Assembly: GCA_027579435.1 (NCBI GenBank)
Contig: JANBPK010000811.1
Coordinates: forward strand, 1-64,000
Direction: 5' to 3'
DNA length: 64,000 nt
Origin: Candolleomyces eurysporus
Taxonomy: Eukaryota; Basidiomycota; Agaricomycetes; Agaricales; Psathyrellaceae
The notes beneath the pieces are model-generated. The model had not been told where the DNA came from. It searched no databases and saw only the letters and a list, made by a program, of their open reading frames with translations. The position numbers and the translations under genes are program-made. Positions 59,372-64,000 of this stretch are shown one piece after another. Every line of letters starts with the position of its first letter. Within the stretch, counting starts at the first letter, position 1.

Positions 59372-62300
59372 ATGATCATCGTGCACGATGTAAAGCCACC
59401 CCTGGAAAGTCCTTCAAATTCAACCTCACTTGTACAGCCCGAGGAGGTGGAAATGGGGGCGCTACAACATGCCGGGTCGGACCCCTTGGAGAACTTCACC
59501 AATGTCGCGGCGAACCAGGAGACAAGGCAGGAAGTTGACCTCCCTCCACCGCCGTACCAGGCTCCTGGCTTCTGTAAGTTTTCGTTCTCTCTATCTTCAG
59601 AGTAGGAAGGCTCAAGCTGGTCGTCCTGTACTAAAGCACAGCGTCATACCAACACTGCCCAAATCGAAGCTCACAACCTGCAGACCTCCGAGCCGGTGAA
59701 TCGACACGAGAAGAATCAGAGACAGTTGTGGCCCCGGCGACGGGCGTTCCTCATCGTTATATTCGTTGCGCTCTCGATTGTGGTGGTCTTTCTCACTGTC
59801 TTCCTTCCCGTATACTTCAAGGTTGTGAAGCCCAACCGTTCCTCTCGTTTTACCATAGCAGAGACAAGAGGTGGGAATGGCTCGAGAGTCGTTACGGAAG
59901 ATGGGACGGAGTTTGTGTATTCGAATCCGTTTGGCGGTTTCTGTAAGTTTATTGTTGATTGTGCGTTGTTGTAGTCGCAACGCCTGCTGACAGATTTCCT
60001 TTTCTCTTCGCCGCTGCTGTATCGATCATATATAGGGGTCTACGATCCCTATAATCCTTGGAACAGCAGCGCGCAACCGAATTCGTGGACTCCTCCCCTG
60101 GACACAACATGGGACTTTTCAACGCAACGGATCAATGGGTATGTGTTCGGACTTTATCTCTCACCCTGATTGAGGTTACACTTTTTCCTGATGCTCATTC
60201 AATTTAAATCGAACGATTAATGCTAATGACTTGAACTCGATGATATCAGAGTTAACCTTGCCGGTCTGTTCGTTCTAGAACCTATCACCACTCCTCAGCT
60301 CTACCAAAAATACAGTCCAGCACTGGATGAATGGGATCTCAGTGTTGCTATGGCCAACGATAGGACGGAGGGTGGGGGACTTGAGCAGATTGAGAAGCAT
60401 TATAGGACGTTCATTGTGAGTTGCTTTATATATCACTTAGTCTCGAGCAATTAGCCAAATTCAACGACTCAACTTGATCCCACAGACCGAGAAGGATATC
60501 GCCGAAATTGCAGGAGCAGGTTTGACCTGGATTCGGTTGCCCATAGGATTTTGGGCGATTGAGACTTTCCCTGGAGAACCTTTCTTGGAAAAGACGAGCT
60601 GGAAGTGCGTCACCGTATTGTGCTTCCAACCAAGTGTGGATGACGAGTTCTGACTTTCTCCCTGACGCATCTAAACAACCGTGAATTGACAGGTACATCC
60701 TCAGACTTTTACAGTGGTGCAGAAAATACGGGATACGCGTCAACCTCGCTCTCATAGCTGTTCCAGGCTCGGCGAACGGTACGTACCCTGACCATCCCTC
60801 TCCCCTATGACTCAGCGACTTGCCACGAAATACAATCGCGAGCGTTCGACTCCTGCTTCTCGGATACTAATCCGATATTCTTGTGGTACGCCGTTCTATT
60901 AGGGTTCAACTACGGAGGCAAGACCGATTCCGTAAATTTTCTGCGAGGCGCAATGGGCCTAGCCAACGCTCAACGCACACTATATTACATCAAAACCCTT
61001 GCAGAGTTCGTTTCGCAGCCCCAATGGAGAAACGTCGTCCCGATGTTGAGTATACTGAACGAGCCTCTCGCACCATTCATTGGGATGGATCAACTGAGGA
61101 GTTTGTAGGTGTCTTCAGTTCAAATTCAAATCCCAATATTTTCGTTGACACTGCTGGACATACAGCTACGTAGAAGCCTACAAAACAGTCCGCGCCCTCA
61201 CAGGATCACCCTACCTCGTCATCCACGACGGATTCGGCATAGCACCTTATTTTCCCTTGCAAGATGGGTTCATGGCTAGAGCTGAACGGCTGGCCGTAGA
61301 GAAGCACCTATATGTTGCATTTGAGGAGGAGGATACGGATAAGGTATCGTCCGGGTCGGCGCAGCAGGTCTGTCGGTGGGGCCCACTACTCAACCAAAGG
61401 TATCGCATCGTCTCTCTCATCTCTGTATTAAGATGATAGATATACTTATATGCGTCGATTCCTCTTCCAGTCGCGCAGACCACGGGATCACACTCGCAAC
61501 CGAATTCAGTGCGGCGTTTCTGGACTGTGGGCTCTTCCTCCGCTCGGTTGGTCAAGTGCCCAAGTACAAAGGGGACTGTACGCTTTGGGATGACTATGCG
61601 AATTGGGGGTTGGGTATCAAGTCTTCGTTGATGCAGTTCGTGGGGGCGCAGATGGATGCGTTGAGGGATTGGTTTTATTTTAATTGGAAGGTGGGTCGGT
61701 ATCCCCTCCTCGTTGGCTCATTTGATCTGATTTATTTGAGTGTTTAGATCGCACCATCCGCCTCGGGCACAATCGCCTCCCCACTCTGGTCATACCAGCT
61801 AGGCCTTCAAAACGGGTGGATATACTCCGACCCACGGAAAGCTTTTAACGCATGCGGCGCCGTATCCATTCCGTCTTCCCATCCTTCAAGCTCTCTTTCA
61901 ACTTCTAGAGCGACCTCTACACTCACGACTACATCTATCTTCACTGATAGAACGATGCCGCCGATTACGAAAACGTGGGACGGAACGTACTCACCTTGGA
62001 TGACGGGCTCCGCAGGGGTCGAATCAGGATCCGCTCTCGAAGGAGAAGAGAGGTATCCTTGGCCCCCTCCTACGCTCTCCGGGGTGGGTGTTCCAGCTGG
62101 ATCGGGCGGTGGCGGTGATGTTTCTCCAGGTCCTCCTACGACGACGACGAGTCAGAAGCTCCCGACGTACACTGCGACGGGCACGCCGATCGTCCTCCCA
62201 AATTACCCTTCAGCATCCAAAACCAAGTCCGACTTGCCGGTGCAGGTTCGGAGTGAATACACACCCAGAACAGATGTGGTGGGTCCGGCTCCGACGCCTA

Positions 62301-62374
62301 TAACAGGCTGTAGTACGTATCCAGACGCTTGGGATGCGGTTGATAAGGATTTTACGTGGACTTGTGCCGATTGA
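59372..62374 (+). CDS. Membrane-anchored GH5_9 glucanase-like protein D (both catalytic Glu kept)
   Basis: Starts MIIVHDVKPPLESPSNSTSL, the counterpart of copy A (MIVVNDVK). The cytoplasmic tail has DLPPPPYQAPGF (PPPPY at 59543-59557) and the TM helix is FLIVIFVALSIVVVFLTVFL. The GH5_9 fold follows: GGNGSRVVTEDGTEFVYSNP, VNLAGLFVLEP, DEWDLSVAMAND, LTWIRLPIGFWAIETFPG, GAMGLANAQRTLYYIKTLAE. The acid/base Glu is present in SILNEP (61061-61063) and the nucleophile in ITLATEFSAAF (61502-61504); the later VEKHLYVAF keeps His and Tyr. The LDLH motif, however, reads LALIAVPGS, so its His is replaced by Ile. The Pro/Ser/Thr-rich tail (YPWPPPTLSG, LPTYTATGTPIVLP) ends YPDAWDAVDKDFTWTCAD. About 750 aa, around nine introns. 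It is the only paralogue here that might still cleave beta-1,3-glucan at the cell surface; activity may be reduced. Confidence 0.88.
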
Positions 62375-62916
62375 GGGAATGAGGGAGGTCCTTGAACTGA
62401 GGGATAAATAGCTACACCATTTAGTTTTCATTCCCGAGTAGGATATCGTTACTTCATGGGCTAATAGTCGGATTCCTCATATGAACGTGCATGATTGCTT
62501 CGCTTTCAAAGAGAAAGGAGCGACTACCCCCGCACAAACCCAACTTTGTCAATGTCTAATATCTATTTACACAGAAGTTCACGCTGACTCCAGAAGGACC
62601 GAGTACCGCGTCCTCGTAATTGATGTCAACAACCAACCAGCCGGGGGACGAATCTGCACGGACGCAGAGACGAGAAACCTGTCCATTTACCTCGTAGTTT
62701 GACACTTGTCAACTGAATTTCAATATATGCAATGTTATGTATTACTACTAGTATTTCAGACTTGAACAAACGCTGGCATCCACATTGACTAACGGAATAG
62801 AACTACTACTACGCGCAACTATACATCCAGAAGAAACCTGATAAAAAGACTGAACTCGGCACATGATCCGTCGACAATAAGGAAGATGAAGAGGAAAAAG
62901 CAGTCTGGTAAGGGGA
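62375..62916. other. Intergenic between convergent genes
   Basis: 3' flanks of GH5_9 copy D and the PROPPIN gene; no gene supported. Confidence 0.4.
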
Positions 62917-64000
62917 TCACTTCCTATCCACAGGACCCGTAGGTTCGGAAGAAGGTTCAACGTCCACCGAGTCCAACAAGCTATCCGATACGCAAGTACA
63001 AGGGCCAATTGTCAGTGTGATGTTATTGTCAAAAGGAAAGGGAACCCACCTGTACTGCTTCAGCAAGGAACACTCGCCACCTTTCTCTAGATCGATACTG
63101 TATAGGTAAAAGTAGCCTTCAGAAGAGATGACCATGATGTGTGGCATTGTCCTGTCACGATTAAAGTAAAGGTTAGTAAGCGAATACACGTTACGCCCGA
63201 GAGAGACAGATCGGAGAAAAGACAACTCACCCGCTCAATCCGACGACAGTCCTCACATTCCCACTACCTCCACCGCTCTTCCCTCCTACGCCCCCACCCC
63301 CAGTTGGCAAGGAGAAAGAGGCAAAGTCCCTTTGGGGTTCCCACATTTCTGTGATGGAGTTGGGTAGGTAGCTCCCCATGGAGTGGGTTAGGGTTTTAGT
63401 TAGGGAGAGGGATTTGCGGGTTAGACTTGCGCTGGTTAAAGGGGCGTAAATGAGTATATGCGCCAAAACAGAGGTAGAAGCAACTCACCCAACACCTCCA
63501 CCCCTCTTCTTCCCCTCCACAAACGCCTCATACCCACCCTCCAACGTTGAACTCTCCAAACTCTCCGCCTGGCTCCTCGGACTTGCGTTCCCCGCCCCTC
63601 CTGATGCTGCTCCTCCCGTTATGGCTTTCACCGACGACGACGACCCAGAACTCGACGACGACCCCAGCTTGAACACATGCACCGTCCCATGGCTACTGCT
63701 AACCCCCAAAAGAGAGCCCACGACATTGAAATTCATGCTATAAATCTTACACTCCCTCGTGCCCCTCCTGAATTGATACAACTTTTCCGCCCCCGGAACG
63801 CTCCACACCCTAATGATCGTCCCCTTCTCTGACGAGGTAGCGAGCAAAGTACCCGTGGAGTTGAGCGAGAGACACGAGATGGGTGATTTGTGCGCTTGGA
63901 TAACGTTGGAGACGGTTAGAGAGCGTGTAGAGAAGAGGAGTACGTCCCCGGTTTGGTGTGCGCTGCCTGTGGGTGGTGGAGTCGGCGTCGATGAGCCTCC
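62917..64000 (-). CDS. ATG18/WIPI-type PROPPIN (WD40 autophagy protein), N terminus outside window
   Basis: Reading left from the edge: a WD40 blade ending [20 protein letters not shown], then [20 protein letters not shown] running into the FRRGT signature that binds PI3P/PI(3,5)P2, then [20 protein letters not shown]. An inserted Ser/Gly-rich loop with EAFVEGKK follows, then [33 protein letters not shown] and [20 protein letters not shown], to [13 protein letters not shown] at 62917. Order and motifs match fungal ATG18/ATG21/HSV2 proteins, which bind phosphoinositides on phagophore or vacuole membranes and recruit autophagy factors. Which of the three it is cannot be decided without the N terminus. 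The low-complexity Ser/Gly loop lies where the membrane-inserting 6CD loop region is expected (inference). Confidence 0.9.

Noticed and set aside
1..64000. CRISPR arrays, operons or bacterial signals
   Set aside because: No regularly spaced short repeats, and intron-rich genes throughout show a eukaryotic nuclear sequence.

Overview
The window reads as nuclear DNA of an agaric-type basidiomycete (Agaricomycetes). Protein genes are broken by many 48-75 nt GT-AG introns. The recognisable families are typical of mushroom-forming fungi: TPR-CHAT proteins, membrane-anchored GH5_9 glucanase relatives, a seven-TM orphan membrane protein, a proteinase-K-like subtilase and a GGPP synthase next to a P450. 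Genus cannot be fixed from sequence alone. Sixteen isolated N characters mostly sit beside homopolymers and behave like spurious single-base insertions: dropping them restores reading frames in at least four genes.

Left part (1-24.5 kb): a Harbinger-type transposase fragment at the edge, an intact 7-exon membrane protein gene (1916-3298), a ubiquitin-like-domain gene killed by two nonsense codons (3834-5335), an intact 8-exon short-chain dehydrogenase (7005-8266), then a 5.2-kb tract (about 11.28-16.43 kb) almost free of CpG that contains diverged duplicated blocks and is probably methylated, decayed repeat DNA. Beyond it lie a small membrane protein gene (16430-17228), a 420-bp Tc1/mariner-like MITE with 68-bp terminal inverted repeats (20221-20640), and a small predicted secreted protein ending in a C2H2-like zinc finger (23915-24426).

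Central and right parts (25-64 kb): four membrane-anchored GH5_9 paralogues are arranged as a mirror: two on the minus strand (A 25.1-27.8 kb, B 28.0-30.8 kb) and two on the plus strand (C 50.2-52.8 kb, D 59.4-62.4 kb). A resembles D and B resembles C at the N terminus. All keep a cytoplasmic PPxY motif and a TM anchor, yet A has lost the catalytic acid/base, B the nucleophile and C both. Only D keeps both glutamates, and all four have lost the conserved His of the LDLH motif. A tail-only relic of a fifth copy lies at 46.55-47.0 kb. Between the two arms are an intact giant TPR-CHAT protein (36290-40616), a broken duplicate of its CHAT half with the catalytic His changed to Arg (31129-32790), a RecQ-like helicase fragment, a divergent P450/GGPP synthase pair (41.1-45.5 kb, possibly a small terpenoid locus) and an integrase-type transposon remnant between 360-bp inverted arms. 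Between C and D sit a complete-looking secreted subtilase and a LaeA-like methyltransferase with a strongly acidic N-terminal region. An ATG18/WIPI-type PROPPIN gene runs off the right edge.

The strongest leads are the set of apparently frame-conserved but catalytically altered GH5_9 membrane proteins sharing a PY sorting motif, the TPR-CHAT pair, the CpG-depleted island and the secreted zinc-finger protein.
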